From: Turnera subulata | Lineage: Eukaryota; Streptophyta; Magnoliopsida; Malpighiales; Passifloraceae | Assembly (NCBI GenBank): GCA_028386065.3 | Contig: JAKUCV010003064.1 | Span: forward strand, 135,617 to 199,616 | Direction of reading: 5' to 3' | DNA length: 64,000 bases | In this document: positions 1 to 10,386 of the stretch, in pieces | How the letters are laid out: the number at the start of each line of letters is the position of its first letter | How positions within the stretch are numbered: the first letter of the stretch is position 1 | The notes under the pieces: generated by a model | Seen by the model: only the letters and a program-made list of their open reading frames with translations | What the model was told of the DNA's origin: nothing | Databases searched by the model: none | Translations under genes and position numbers: made by a program

Positions 1-96
1 AAGGGAAAACATGCATATTATTATTGCATAATGGATCCATAACTGGAGAACATTCACAAAGAGGAATTGTTCTCATACATAAGTTGAAATAATTAT

Positions 97-780
97 TTAT
101 CTGTTGGGTACAACATTGACTCTAAAACTCTGAGCCTCGTTGTTGATGTTGACCCTAACACTGTCGTTCCAGGAGAACCACATGCCACCCATATTGTTTT
201 CTCCAGGTATCTCAAACCGATTCGTTGTAGGAAAACGGAGTGGGATTACACCATAATTTTCTCCTGCTTGCCACAAAGTCTCAGTAATCAGTACCATGTT
301 GGGCTTGTACTGATTCTTTAGATCCCTTAAGGTACGCACAAAATCTTGGGACCTTCTTGCTACACCCCTGCAATTCCATAGTAGAAGTCGTACCTTAGGC
401 CATGTAGATGGTAACCCAGTCACCCTTGGGACGCTCCGAGCCATCATAGAAACCTGATAATAACTGCTTCATTTTAAAATTTGACATGAAGGCTCTAGCT
501 AAAATTCCTGCAGTCTATCAGATATGAAAAACATAATAGAGTTAGCCAAGCCATAAAAGGAAGCCCATAGATTGCTTTGGTCCTTTAGGAAGAATGTTTC
601 TTCCATAGGAGTTACAAAGAACCTAGATGAATAAAGTTCATCAACAAACACTAAACGAGGAATTCCCGCCAGATCATTCGGTAATTCCTCTTGCTGCTCA
701 TTCACCTTGCTATAAGCTAACCTATTCCTTCTTCCTAGAGAGGCACCCTCAACAAAGAAAATAGTAGCTGGGGAAGGCAT
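97..780 (-). pseudogene. Antisense ORF of Copia A: unknown N-terminal domain plus LINE-like endonuclease start
   Basis: Read on the minus strand from ATG 780, a 93-residue frame begins MPSPATIFFVEGASL and ends at a TAG after SDRLQEF. It continues (447-97) with WPKVRLLLWNCRG, QYKPNMVLITETL and NNMGGMWFSWNDS. The last three match the N-terminal part of the endonuclease/exonuclease/phosphatase domain of plant LINEs (WNCRG, ETL and the GG..W block); only the first third of such a domain is visible. The N-terminal 93 residues are not recognised. Element B has the same gene at 3578-4430 with a CAA codon where this copy has TAG. A TATA box lies 60-70 bp upstream. It could be a captured LINE or host fragment; no function is proposed. 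Confidence 0.6.
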
Positions 781-840
781 TTTTCTTGTCTTGTTGAGTT
801 TTTTGAGTTTTCTGCATTTTCCTGTCTCAACTGCCTCCCC

Positions 841-849
841 TTCTTATAG
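841..849 (-). promoter_or_regulatory. TATA box of the antisense ORF in Copia A
   Basis: The minus strand reads CTATAAGAAGG about 65 bp before ATG 780. The same box (TATATAAGAAGG) is found at the same relative place in element B (4481-4492), and the sequence further upstream is also shared between the two. Confidence 0.5.
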
Positions 850-1059
850 TCTCAGATTAGACAACTAGGTGTCAGTTTTTCAAATGTGGATCCTTTTTCT
901 GTCTCCGAAAAGATCCAGGAGATTTTTCGGTAGTTAAAAACTTTGCATTATTTGTCAGTAAACTCCAAAAATTTTCAATCTTCGAGGTTTTGCTTTTGGA
1001 AAAGTTTGCCACTACTTTAATTATTGCTCAATAATTCTGATCTTTTTCGACATGAGTGG

Positions 1060-1240
1060 CAGAAATAAGCCTAAAACTGACACACGTATTGCAACCTGAA
1101 GCTAGCAATTGAGTAACTGAAACTTACCATATCCAGCCAGAAGTCAGAATGCACTAGCCTGAAGCCAGTAATTTTTAAGTGTTTAAATACACAGTTTGCA
1201 CAGCTCGAAGTTGAGATCAACTAGAAGTTGATTATTGGAT
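1060..1240. repeat. Micro-hairpin cluster in Copia A
   Basis: Short inverted repeats with a constant GAAG-type loop are clustered here. The clearest is at 1216-1232, with arms ATCAACT/AGTTGAT around AGA. Just before it, CAGCT/AGTTG flank CGA with one G-T pair. The equivalent of the first in element B (4814-4830) has CCAACT/AGTTGG, so a T-A pair is replaced by C-G. Confidence 0.6.
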
Positions 1241-1338
1241 ATCTTGTTTGGCATGTCCGGTTGGGCCATCCCGGCTCAATAATGATGCACGACATTTATT
1301 CTTGGTTATTTATTGAAAAACCAGAAGTTTTTACAATC

Positions 1339-1526
1339 TGTTATAAAACGTGTGTGTTTGTGGATGTCTACCTACCTAACAGTCCCTACCCCCTTATGTT
1401 TATATTGTACAATACAGGATGAAATGGATTGAACTCTTCTTCTCCTCCTACCGGCTGCCCTCTTCTTCTTCCTCCTCCTCCTCTTTACTTTCATCTTTCT
1501 CAAGATTAAACACTCTATTCTTAACA
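1339..1526 (+). repeat. 5' LTR of Copia B
   Basis: 188 bp, TG...CA ends. It matches 7466-7653 with few differences and contains a CT-rich stretch (1436-1500). Confidence 0.92.
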
Positions 1527-1540
1527 CGTTATCAGCACGA
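1527..1540 (+). promoter_or_regulatory. Primer-binding site of Copia B, possibly a half-tRNA-Ile site
   Basis: CGTTATCAGCACGA directly follows the LTR. It is not the usual plant Copia site (TGGTATCAGAGC, initiator Met 3' end), although TATCAG is shared. Its reverse complement resembles the anticodon arm of plant tRNA-Ile(AAU), CGTGCTAATAACG, with one difference at the base modified to inosine. The tRNA sequence is recalled from general knowledge, so this reading is tentative. Confidence 0.5.
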
Positions 1541-2320
1541 AAGTCTCTACCCAGTGCATGTTTCAGGCAGATGCAAAAAGAAAAGAAAAAAACTCTGGAA
1601 ATGAAGAAGATGAACAAAGTTAAGCCACAATTCTCGTACTGTTCATCAGCAAGCGTCCCAGGCTGCCTTCAGCTGCACCGCCCCAACCGTCGCGTTCGTC
1701 GTGCCATCGCAACCTCGACAGAGTCTTCCCCTCCCGCCGCCGCTTCAAGACGCACCACCAGGAGAGGAAAACCTTCGGATCCACCTCTTCTGCTCGCGAT
1801 GGCGCCGTGCCACTTCTTCCCTCGTGCCGTCGGTCGCCTGCCGATGCCGCAAGCCTCGCCACGCCCACTGACTCGCCGCCCGTCGCCTCACGCCGCCTGG
1901 AACTCGCCATCTTCCCGGCGACCCGCGAGGTGGAGAAGACGACCAGGATGGGTCGGGCTGACCCGACGGGTCGCGGCACTGGTTCGCCTGGGCTTTGGGC
2001 TGGCACTGTTTCGGCCCACTGAAAAAAAACAAAAACTGGCAGGTACTGTTCACGGTCCGGTCCTAAAAAAAAAAAACCAGAAAAGGAAAGGAAAAGAAGA
2101 GAAGAAAAAAACGAAAAAAAAAAAGAGAAAGAAAAGGAGAGAAAGAAAAAGAAAAGGAGAGAAAAAAAGAAAGAAGAAAAAAAGGGGAAAGAGAGAAAAA
2201 AAAATATAATTCTAAAAAAAATAAAAATTTTTGGAAAATGAAATTAAAAGGGATATATATACCGGAATAGTAATCGGATACTAATACGATATATTACGAT
2301 ATATTATATATTATTGGTGA
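1541..2320. other. Leader of Copia B: GC-rich block then purine tract
   Basis: About 1650-2010 is GC-rich with scattered overlapping frames on both strands. About 2040-2215 is almost pure A/G on the plus strand, giving a lysine-rich frame by composition only. About 2216-2340 is AT-rich. No protein family is recognised. The layout (GC-rich block, purine tract, AT-rich stretch) recurs at about 31.3-31.9 kb and, reversed, at 33.6-34.2 kb, so it looks like a leader style shared by LTR elements of this genome rather than a gene. Confidence 0.5.
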
Positions 2321-2369
2321 AAGATTTATCGAGTAAGCATATTTTACGTTGTTTTTTTTTAAATTCCGG

Positions 2370-2914
2370 TTGGGCTATTAAAAGGCCCATAGCATTTAAT
2401 TTTCCTGCACGGTGAACAGTGATTTTGGCCGAAATCCGGCGATCGTGAACAGTGTTCGGTCGGAATCCGGCGAACCCAGAAGTGTTTGACCGGAATCCGA
2501 CGTCTCGAGATTTTCCCGACAAGCCCGAAAATGTTTTGCCGAAATTTAGCATCCCGGGATTTTCCCGGTAAGCCCAAAAGTGTTTAGCCGGAATTCGATA
2601 TCTTGGGTTTTTCCCGGCAAGCCCGGAAGGCTATTGTATTTATTTTATTATTTTTTATTTATATTAAGCTTGGGCTCATATTAGGCCCATTATATTTTAA
2701 TATTCTGTTCTTTACATTCCAATTGGGCTCATATAAGGCCCATTGTATTTACTTTCTCGTTTTAATTTCTTTACGATTTTATTGGGCTCGTATAAGGCCC
2801 ATCACATTTTCCTTGCGATAATTTAATTTTTAATTGGGCTAATTTATGTAAGGCCCATTGCTTTTAATTTTTCGGTTATTTAATTCTTCATTGGGCTAAT
2901 TAACGAAAGGCCCA
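2370..2914. repeat. Array of TTGGGCY...AAGGCCCA palindromes
   Basis: Six imperfect inverted motifs, TGGGC then 9-13 bases then GCCCA, lie at 2370-2390, 2670-2690, 2722-2743, 2781-2802, 2833-2857 and 2890-2914. The last five are spaced about 55 bp apart. The half-site TGGGCY/GGCCCA is the site II word bound by plant TCP factors, so a promoter or enhancer role in the element leader is possible. Confidence 0.65.
2425..2630 (+). repeat. Degenerate tandem repeat, about 50-bp unit
   Basis: About four units read roughly GTGTTTGACCGGAATCCG, a variable stretch, then ATTTTCCCGRCAAGCCCG. Clear unit starts are near 2481, 2532 and 2580. Each unit holds internal complementary words such as CCGGGATTTTCCCGG. 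Confidence 0.7.
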
Positions 2915-3029
2915 TGTTTATTTCTTTCAATTAAGATTTTAACTTTATTTAAATTATATTATTCGAAACCCTTATAATTTCCAGAAGAAATTTATTATGG
3001 GTATTAAATGCGGACAGGAATTTACATAT

Positions 3030-3549
3030 AGTCTGGAAGACTAAATATAAGAGTCCAGCAGACTCAATAAATAATAATAAAAAAAATACAACGAAGACTG
3101 GAAGTCTTACCGTTCAAAAGATCCTGAAGATCCTTCAAAGGAAAATCGAAAATAAAAACTACTACCACCAGAAGATGGAAATTATATGACCACCAGAAGG
3201 TGGATATTATACTTACTTAACAATTCATTTTATATTCAATTTATTTTATATTCAGTTTAAATTATTACGCATTGCATTTTATTTTATTTACTTTTCAGTA
3301 CTTTATAATTGTTTCTAGAATAATGCCTCAAGTATTAGTCTCGAAGACAATGCAAAATTGACATCCACAGGGGGAGAATTATATGTGTGGATGTCAGTAT
3401 AAAATATTATGATATCTCGAAATGAGAAAAAGATTAACACGCTCCAGAAGAGCGTACATTCGAATATGTTCCTGAAAAACACATGTTTTAAATATGATCT
3501 AGAAGATCGTATATTTACGCTCTGGAAGAGCATATACTCTTGAAGAGTA
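3030..3549. repeat. Micro-hairpin cluster 1 of Copia B
   Basis: At least nine short inverted repeats with different arms share a GGA, AGA, TGA or (C/A)NGAA loop. Positions: 3030-3042 (AGTCT/AGACT), 3051-3065 (GAGTC/GACTC), 3094-3108 (AAGACT/AGTCTT), 3120-3132 (GATC/GATC), 3190-3203 (CCACC/GGTGG), 3440-3454 (CGCTC/GAGCG), 3496-3508 (GATCT/AGATC), 3519-3531 (GCTCT/AGAGC) and 3535-3549 (TACTCT/AGAGTA). All arms listed are perfect. Confidence 0.8.
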
Positions 3550-3577
3550 CAGACACCCGTAGTAATAAAATAAATTA

Positions 3578-4430
3578 TTATGGATCCCGATGAATTGACT
3601 CTGATCTATTTCCTGAAGCGAATAAGACAGTATAATTATTTGTGCCTGTGGGCGTAAATGAGATAATAAATGGAAAAGGCTCAAAGCAAACATGCATATT
3701 ATTATTGCATAAACGGATCCATAACTGGAGAACATTCAAAGAAGAATGGTTCTCATACATATGTTTAAACAGTAATCTATCTGTTGGGTACAACATTGAC
3801 CCTAAAACTCTGGGCTTCGTTATTGATGTTGATCCTAACACTGTCGTTCCAGGAGAACCACATTCCACCCATGTTGTTTTCTCCAGGTAGCTTAAACCGA
3901 TTAGTTGGAGGAAAACGGAATGGTATTGCTCCATGATTCTCTGCAGGTTGCTATAGGGTTTCAGTAATCAGTACCATGTTGGGCTTGTACTGATTCTTCA
4001 GATCCCTTAAGGTACGCACGAAATTCCATAATAAAAGTCGTACCTTGGGCCATGTAGGCGATAACCCATAAACCCTCGGGATACTCCGAGCCATCACGGA
4101 AACTTGATAATAGCTGCTATGATTCAAAATTTGCCAAGATGGCTCTAGTTGAAATTCTTGCATTCTATCAGATATGAAAAACATTATAGAGTTAGTCGAG
4201 CCATAAAAGGAAGCCCTTAGATTGCTTTGGTCCTCTAGGAAGAAAGTCTCTTCCATAGGAGTCACAAAGAACCTAGATGAGTAAAGCTCATCAATAAAAA
4301 CTAAACGAGGAATTCTTGCGAGTTCACTCGGCAATTCCTCCTGTTGCTCATTCACCATGCTATAGGCTAGTCTATTCCTCCTTACTAGAGAGGCACCCTC
4401 AACAAAGAAAACAGTAACGGGGGAAGGCAT
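3578..4430 (-). pseudogene. Antisense ORF of Copia B, homologue of the one in Copia A
   Basis: From ATG 4430 the minus strand has a 159-residue frame: MPSPVTVFFVEGASL, then PRLVFIDELYSSRFFVTPM, ISDRMQEFQLEPSW, then WPKVRLLLWN and QYKPNMVLITETL, the start of a LINE-type EEP endonuclease. Compared with copy A, ten codons after LLLWN are missing in frame. Homology continues to about 3600 in other frames. A hand alignment with copy A over the first 93 codons gives about 18 synonymous and 13 amino-acid-changing differences, which suggests past protein-level selection. It lies opposite to pol, where gag should be. Function unknown. Confidence 0.65.
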
Positions 4431-4480
4431 GTTTTTATCTTGTTGATGATTTTCTGTATGTTTCCATCACATATCTCCCC

Positions 4481-4492
4481 CCTTCTTATATA
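4481..4492 (-). promoter_or_regulatory. TATA box of the antisense ORF in Copia B
   Basis: The minus strand reads TATATAAGAAGG, 51-62 bp before ATG 4430, a normal plant TATA-to-ATG distance with a short leader. It is conserved at the matching site of Copia A. Confidence 0.55.
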
Positions 4493-4687
4493 GGCTGAGC
4501 TTAGATAGCTAGGTGTCAGTTTTTCAAAATGTGGACCCTCTTTCTGTCTCCGAAAAGATCCAAAAGATTTTTCGGTGATTAGAAATGTGCATTTGGTTTT
4601 TGAGAAAGTTTGTCGCCACACTGCCCAATAATTCTGATCTTTTTCGACATGAGTGGCAGAAGTAAGCCTAAAATTGGCACATATATA

Positions 4688-4957
4688 GCTAGCCTGAGGC
4701 TAGCGGTTGAGTAATTGAAACTTAACATATCTAGCCAGAAGCTGAAATGCTCTAGCCTGAAGCTAGCAATTTTAAGTGTTTAAATACACAAGTTTATACA
4801 GCCTGAAGCTGAGACCAACTAGAAGTTGGCTGATAGATATGTAATTTATAGCTAGTATGCACTAGCCAGAAGCTGGTAAATAATTTTTCTAAGTCATCCA
4901 GCCTGAAGCTGGCACATAAATAGCAGTCTGAAGCTGGTACCAACTTGAAGTTGGTAC
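4688..4957. repeat. Micro-hairpin cluster 2 of Copia B
   Basis: Perfect arms: 4688-4704 (GCTAGCC/GGCTAGC, loop TGA), 4752-4766 (CTAGC/GCTAG, CTGAA), 4799-4811 (CAGC/GCTG, CTGAA), 4815-4829 (CCAACT/AGTTGG, AGA), 4898-4912 (CCAGC/GCTGG, CTGAA) and 4937-4957 (GTACCAACT/AGTTGGTAC, TGA). Six hairpins fall in 270 bp; the loop words are constant and the arms differ. Confidence 0.85.
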
Positions 4958-4963
4958 ATGGAC

Positions 4964-7330
4964 TTATTGTTTGGCATGACTGGTTGGGCCATCCCAGGTC
5001 AATAATGATGCACGAAATTTATTGGATCATTCATTGAAAAACCAGAAGTTTTACAATCAATGAATTTCCATGTGTTTGTTTGCTGCGAAATTAATTGTAC
5101 GGCCTTCCTAAGATGAGATTGGCCTAGAATCACCAGCAAGTTTGGGAATAATACAGGGATATGATCGCGGACTAATAAATCCGCCGTGTTGACCATCTAG
5201 GTAATTTTCACGATGCATCGACTAGATGGTCCATTGTATGACGCAAGTTGGCATTGTGCGCACTTATTTAATAATTTGGCAAGTTGCAGGTACATATCCC
5301 TACTTATGTTATTAGACTATATGTCTAGATAATGCTGGTATATTTCTTCAATGGGTAATGTATATCTTTGGAAATAAACCCAGACAGATCTGGGAGAACA
5401 TTGACAATTGATTGCAGGACCATTGATGAAATATAACTATTTGAGAAAATGGTATTTTACACGACGCAGCACTTGTGTGCATCAAGCCAACAAGTTATCA
5501 TAAGGTCTCCTTATTTAATTGGTTATTGGTCACAAAATATCTCCCATCTTCGGACCGTCGATTATGTACCAAATGCTCCACCACAGCATAGTAAAGTTGG
5601 TCCTTAAAGAAGATTGGGAATAGATGTTGGGTATGAATCTCCATCAATTACAACGCTATTGAAACTATTGAATAAAGTATTGGAGATTCATTTATAGCAA
5701 GATTTGCTTATTGTTAATTCGATATGTGTGTATACCCAACATCAGGGGGAGAAAATGAGCAGTTGGATCAAGATATTATTGAAATATATTATCAATATAT
5801 AGCTGTTGATCCTCAGACAAATTAGTATGAACCTGAAGTTCAAAAGATGATTCATTTGCAGGAAAATTGATATGAAATTGCCAGATACATAAAGTGACCG
5901 AATCTTATATACCAGCTGCAAATGCTCCTGTTCAAATTAATGTTCCAGAAGAACAAGTATAGTATGCAAATGAATCTAAAGTACGCAACAAGCGTAGAAA
6001 ATACCCGGTTCCATAAGAAAACAAAATTCTCGATAGAGAGAAAGGAGCAAAAGAGATAAGATGGCCCCAGTTAGAAAAGATGGCCTCCAGTAGAGGTTCA
6101 TATTAAATATCCTCCAGAAGAGGTTTCCTGACACAATTGATAAAGTTCCAGAAGTAACTCAGGTACCTGAAATAAATAAGTATGACGAGATCTCAATTAC
6201 AGTGTCAGGAATAAGATGGAACCGACGTAAAGTAATCGTCGACGGAATACTTGTTTTATTTATAGTATAGCACTAAATAAAAATGAGGATCATGAACCTA
6301 CATTGGTGAATGTAGGCGCAGAATGATTGGCCAAAATAGAGAAGACATAATTAAGGCTGTGTTAGACTCGCTTGTGAAGCGAGATATTTTTCGGACCTGT
6401 AGTCCGTACATCAGATAGGTGTAAAATCGGTCATAAAATGGGTATTTGTGCGAAAAAAAAATGGTAAGATATAAAGCACGATTTACAGCACAAGGTTTTA
6501 CCCAAACGACCTGGTATTAATTGTGAGGAGATATACTCCCCTGTGGTGGATGCAATTATTATTGATAAGTCTGCCATTATATGAAAAGAATTAGAAATGC
6601 ATCAAATGGATGCAATTACAGCCTATAATTTTACGGATCCATAAGTCATGACATATGCATGAGAATCACTGAAGGATTCAAGTTGCTTGAAGCAACTAAT
6701 TCCCGGGAATATACGAATATATTAAGTTAAAATTGATCTTTATATGGTTTAAACTAAATTTTGAGTATGTGAAGTATAATTATTCTTGCATATATGGTCT
6801 ATGTAGTTGCACTTATTGTTGCTTATATTTATGAATGTGTTTTAAATATTATTGGAACTCCTGAAGAAGCCTCCAAATGCCGTGCTGTTAGATTGGTCCT
6901 GAAGTACCCTATCTAAGTGAAAATCTATATTGCTAGTAACATGAAGCCTGAAGCTTTTGACTTAAGCCTATTGGCAAGATATAACTTTGCTCCTATCTTC
7001 GGGGTATAACAGATGTGGTATTATATTAACCCTGTAAACCCGAAGAGAATATAGTTCGTTTTTGTAGATGCAAGTCCTTTATTTGATCCACATAAAGCAC
7101 AGGCAGACATCTGCTACAACATTACACATGATATTGCAATATCATCGGAACCACAAAAACAAGAGGGCAAGGAAGATGCTCCAAGAACAAATCATGAAGA
7201 TAATGCTGCCTACATTGTCCAATTAAAGTAATGTATCAAAAGTGATCGGACAAAGCACTCACCACTTGAACTTAACAAGGATGATTGGCATACAACGACA
7301 TCAAGAAATCAAGAGAAGCTAAAATGAGGG
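4964..7330 (+). pseudogene. Decayed Copia pol of element B
   Basis: Frames are broken by many stops and shifts, but family words are clear in order: gag-pre-integrase at about 4975-5010 (related to HVRLGHPG); EPEVQKMIHLQ near 5830; the reverse transcriptase block with CEEIYSPVVDA near 6520 and MHQMDA near 6600; and RNase H with YLFDPHKAQAD-like words near 7070-7110 and EDNAAYIVQLK near 7200. Integrase and RT catalytic blocks are not intact. The element cannot be autonomous. Confidence 0.75.
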
Positions 7331-7465
7331 GGAGTAGAATACGCACTGCACTCTTTTTTCCTTCACCAAGTTTTTATCCCACTGGGTTTTTCTTGGTAAG
7401 GTTTTTAATGAGGCAGTTCTCCCTAAGCGTATTCTACCCAATACATAATGACATCCAAGGGGGAG

Positions 7466-7653
7466 TGTTATAAAACGTGTGTGTTTGTGGATGTCTACCT
7501 ACCTAACAGTCCCTACCCCCTTATGTTTATATTGTACAATACAGGATGAAATGGATTGAACTCTTCTTCTCCTCCTACCGGTTGCCCTCTTCTTCTTCCT
7601 CCTCCTCCTCTTCACTTTCATCTTTCTCAAGATTAAACACTATATTCTTAACA
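7466..7653 (+). repeat. 3' LTR of Copia B
   Basis: 188 bp, preceded by the purine tract AAGGGGGAG (7457-7465) and followed by the target duplicate CAATC (7654-7658). Confidence 0.92.
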
Positions 7654-10258
7654 CAATCAATGAATTTCCATGTGTTAGTTTGCTGCGAAAATTAATTGTT
7701 TGGCCTTCCTAAGACGAGGTTGGCCTAGAATCACTAGCAATTTTGGGAATAATTCAGGGACATGTACGCAGACTGATAAATCTGCCGTGTTGACCATCTA
7801 GGTAATTTTTTATGATGCATCGACTAGATGGTCTATTGCGTGATGCAAGTTGGCATTGTGCGCACTTATTTTAATGATTAAGCCACTTGCGGGTACATAT
7901 CCCTACTTATGTTATTAGACTATATGTCTAGATAATGCTGATATATTTCTTCAATGGAAAATGTATATCATTGGCAATAAACCCAAAAAGATCTGGGCAA
8001 ACATTTCCAATTGATTGCAAGACCATTATTATTGAAATATTGTTGTTTGAGAAATTGGTATTTTTACATGCAGCAGCACTTGCGTGCATCAAGCCAATAA
8101 GTTATCATAAGGTCTCCCCATTTAATTGGTTCATGGTCACGAACCTAGTAACTCCCATCTTCGGACCGTTGGTTGTACGGTATATAATGCTCCACCACAG
8201 TATAGTAAAATTGGTCCTTAAAGAAGACTGGGAATATATGTTGTGTATGTTGGGTATGAATCTCCATAAATCATTGACTAGTGATTGGAGATTTGTTTAT
8301 TGTTAATTTGATAAAAGAATTTACCAAACATCAGGGGGAGAAAATAAGCAGCTGGATCAAGATATTACTGAAATGTTATTCAATGCTTAGTTTTGATCCT
8401 CAAATGAATTCGTATGAACCTGAAGTTCAGAAGATGATTCATTTGCAAAATATTTTGTCAATTGCCAGACACATAAAGTGACCAAATCTTATATACCAGC
8501 TACAAATGCTCATGTTCAAATTAATGTTCCAGAAGAACAAGTATAATATGCAAATAAATCTAAAGTATGCCAGAAGCATAGAATATACTTGGTTCCAAAA
8601 GAAAACAAAATTCTCGATAGAGAAAAAGGAGCAAAGAGATAATATGGCCCAGTAAGAAAATGAGACCTCCAGTAAATGTTCATATTAAAAGTCCTCAAGA
8701 AGAGGAAAATCCTCCAGAAGAGGTTTTTCTGACAAAATTAATAAAGTTCCAGAAGTAACTCAGGTACTTGAAATAAATGAGTATGATGAGATCTCAACTA
8801 CTGTGTCAGAAATAAGATGGAACTGACGTGAAATAACCGTCGACAGAATACTATTTTTATTTATTTTATATAGCGCTAAATATTTTGAAATAAAATGAGG
8901 ATCATGAACCTACATCTATTGACGAATGTAGGCACAGTATGATTGACCAAATTGAGAAACATGATTAAGGCTGTGTTAGAATCGCTTGTGAAGCGAGACA
9001 TTTTCCAGACCTGTAGTCCGTTGTGAAGCAAGATACTATCCGGACCTGTAGTCCGTACACCATATGGTGTGGAACCAGTCGATTGAAAATGGGTATTTGT
9101 GCGAAAAGAGAATTATAAAAGAGAGATACAAAGCACGGCTTATCGCACCAAGTTTTACCCAAACGACTTGGTATTAATTGTGAGGAGAAAGATATACTCT
9201 CCTGTGGTGGATGCAATCATTTTTGGTAAATCTGGCATAATGTGAAAAGAATTAGAGATGCATCAAATGGATGCTGTTACAGCCTACATCTGTGGATCCA
9301 TAAGTCATGACATATACACGAGAATCCTTGAAGGATTCACGTTGCCTGAAGCAACTAATTCCCGGGATATATATATATTCAATTAAACTAAATTGATCTT
9401 TACATGGTTTGAGCCAATTTGGATATGTGATGTATAATTATTCTTGCATATATGCTCTATGTGTTTTATTTAATCAGTATATGTGTGAATTTATTATTAT
9501 TGTTGCTTATGTTTATGATTTAGATCTATATGTGAAGTTTTCATTATTTTTGTGATCTGAATAGTATTGGAACTCCTGAAGAGGTTTCCAAATCCGTGCT
9601 ATATTTAAGGAAAAAGTTTAAGATAAAATTTTTTGAAAAGATTAGATTAATCGATTGGTCTTGAAGTACCACATCACACTGTAATTTATCTTGCTAGTAA
9701 CATAAAGCCTGAAGCTTTTGCTATAAATTTATTTGCAAAATATAATTTTTCTCTAACGTATTTATATTGGAATATAATATATAAATACATTTTCTATTAT
9801 TTTGGTATATAGAATTATTTTAACCTTGTGAGACCAAGGTGCATCTAGTTGGTTTTGCAGATATAGGTCTTTTATTTGATCAACATAAAGCACAGGCAGA
9901 TACATCAAGTATCGTGGTGACCAGGAAACAAAGTATCGTTGTTGCCTGTTCAAATAATGGAGAAATTGTGTTCATACAAGAAGTTAGCCGAGAATGTGCT
10001 TGGCTAAGACCGATGATGCAGTATTGTCAATATTCATATGGATTAGTTAGCGAGGAAGATGTTCCAACGACGATTTATGAAGATAATGATAGCTGCATTG
10101 CCCAATTGAAGGGAGGATACATCAAGAATCATTCAAGTAACAATCTGGCAGATATATTTACAAAATCAGTTCCTACTACAACTTTTGAAGAATTGATGAA
10201 GAGGATTTGTTTATGGAGGATTCCAGATATCAAGGGATGCCAAAATCAGGGGGAGTAG
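7654..10258 (+). pseudogene. Decayed Copia pol of element A (right part)
   Basis: This resumes element A after B and matches B's own pol sequence, diverged and broken. Recognisable pieces are EPEVQKMIHLQ near 8420, the RT region with SPVVDAI near 9200 and MHQMDA near 9260. The RNase H end (9839-10258) is open for 139 codons and includes DQHKAQAD, SRECAWLR, YEDNDSCIAQLKGGYIK and NLADIFTKSVPTTTFEEL. A gap in the RT middle removes the YVDD region. It carries hairpins of the same style, for example GAATCCT/AGGATTC at 9322-9338 and GTTC/GAAC at 8526-8538. Confidence 0.75.
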
Positions 10259-10386
10259 AATACGCACTGCACTCTTTTTTCCTTCACCAAGTTTTTGTCC
10301 CACTGGGTTTTTCTTGGTAAGGTTTTTAACGAGGCAGTACTTCCTAAGCGTATTCTATCTGAGGTGCAATGACATTCAAGGGGGAG

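Larger units (their letters stand above)
1..1338 (+). mobile_element. Copia element A, left part (interrupted by element B)
   Basis: This is the left part of an old Copia-type LTR retrotransposon whose 5' end lies outside the window. Around 1246-1275 the plus strand still encodes the gag-pre-integrase signature HVRLGHPG. The element is cut at 1338 by element B and resumes at 7654. The join is confirmed by an uninterrupted paralogous sequence at about 5035-5060 inside B, where the words on either side of the insertion are contiguous. Upstream of the pol remnant lies an antisense open frame (97-780) instead of a recognisable gag. The region is decayed. Confidence 0.75.
1339..7653 (+). mobile_element. 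Copia-type LTR retrotransposon B, full length, inserted in element A
   Basis: The two 188-bp LTRs (1339-1526 and 7466-7653) begin TGTTATAAAACG and end TTCTTAACA. They are flanked by the 5-bp target duplication CAATC (1334-1338 and 7654-7658). Internal order: a primer site directly after the 5' LTR, a long leader with GC-rich, purine-rich and tandem-repeat parts, an antisense ORF (4430 to about 3578), decayed pol (about 4964-7330) and a purine tract AAGGGGGAG directly before the 3' LTR. No gag is recognised. LTR identity is high, so this is the younger of the two Copia copies. Confidence 0.92.

Noticed and set aside
1571..2209. 212-residue frame ending in a lysine/arginine run
   Set aside because: The end is a translated purine tract and the start a GC-rich leader with frames open on both strands.
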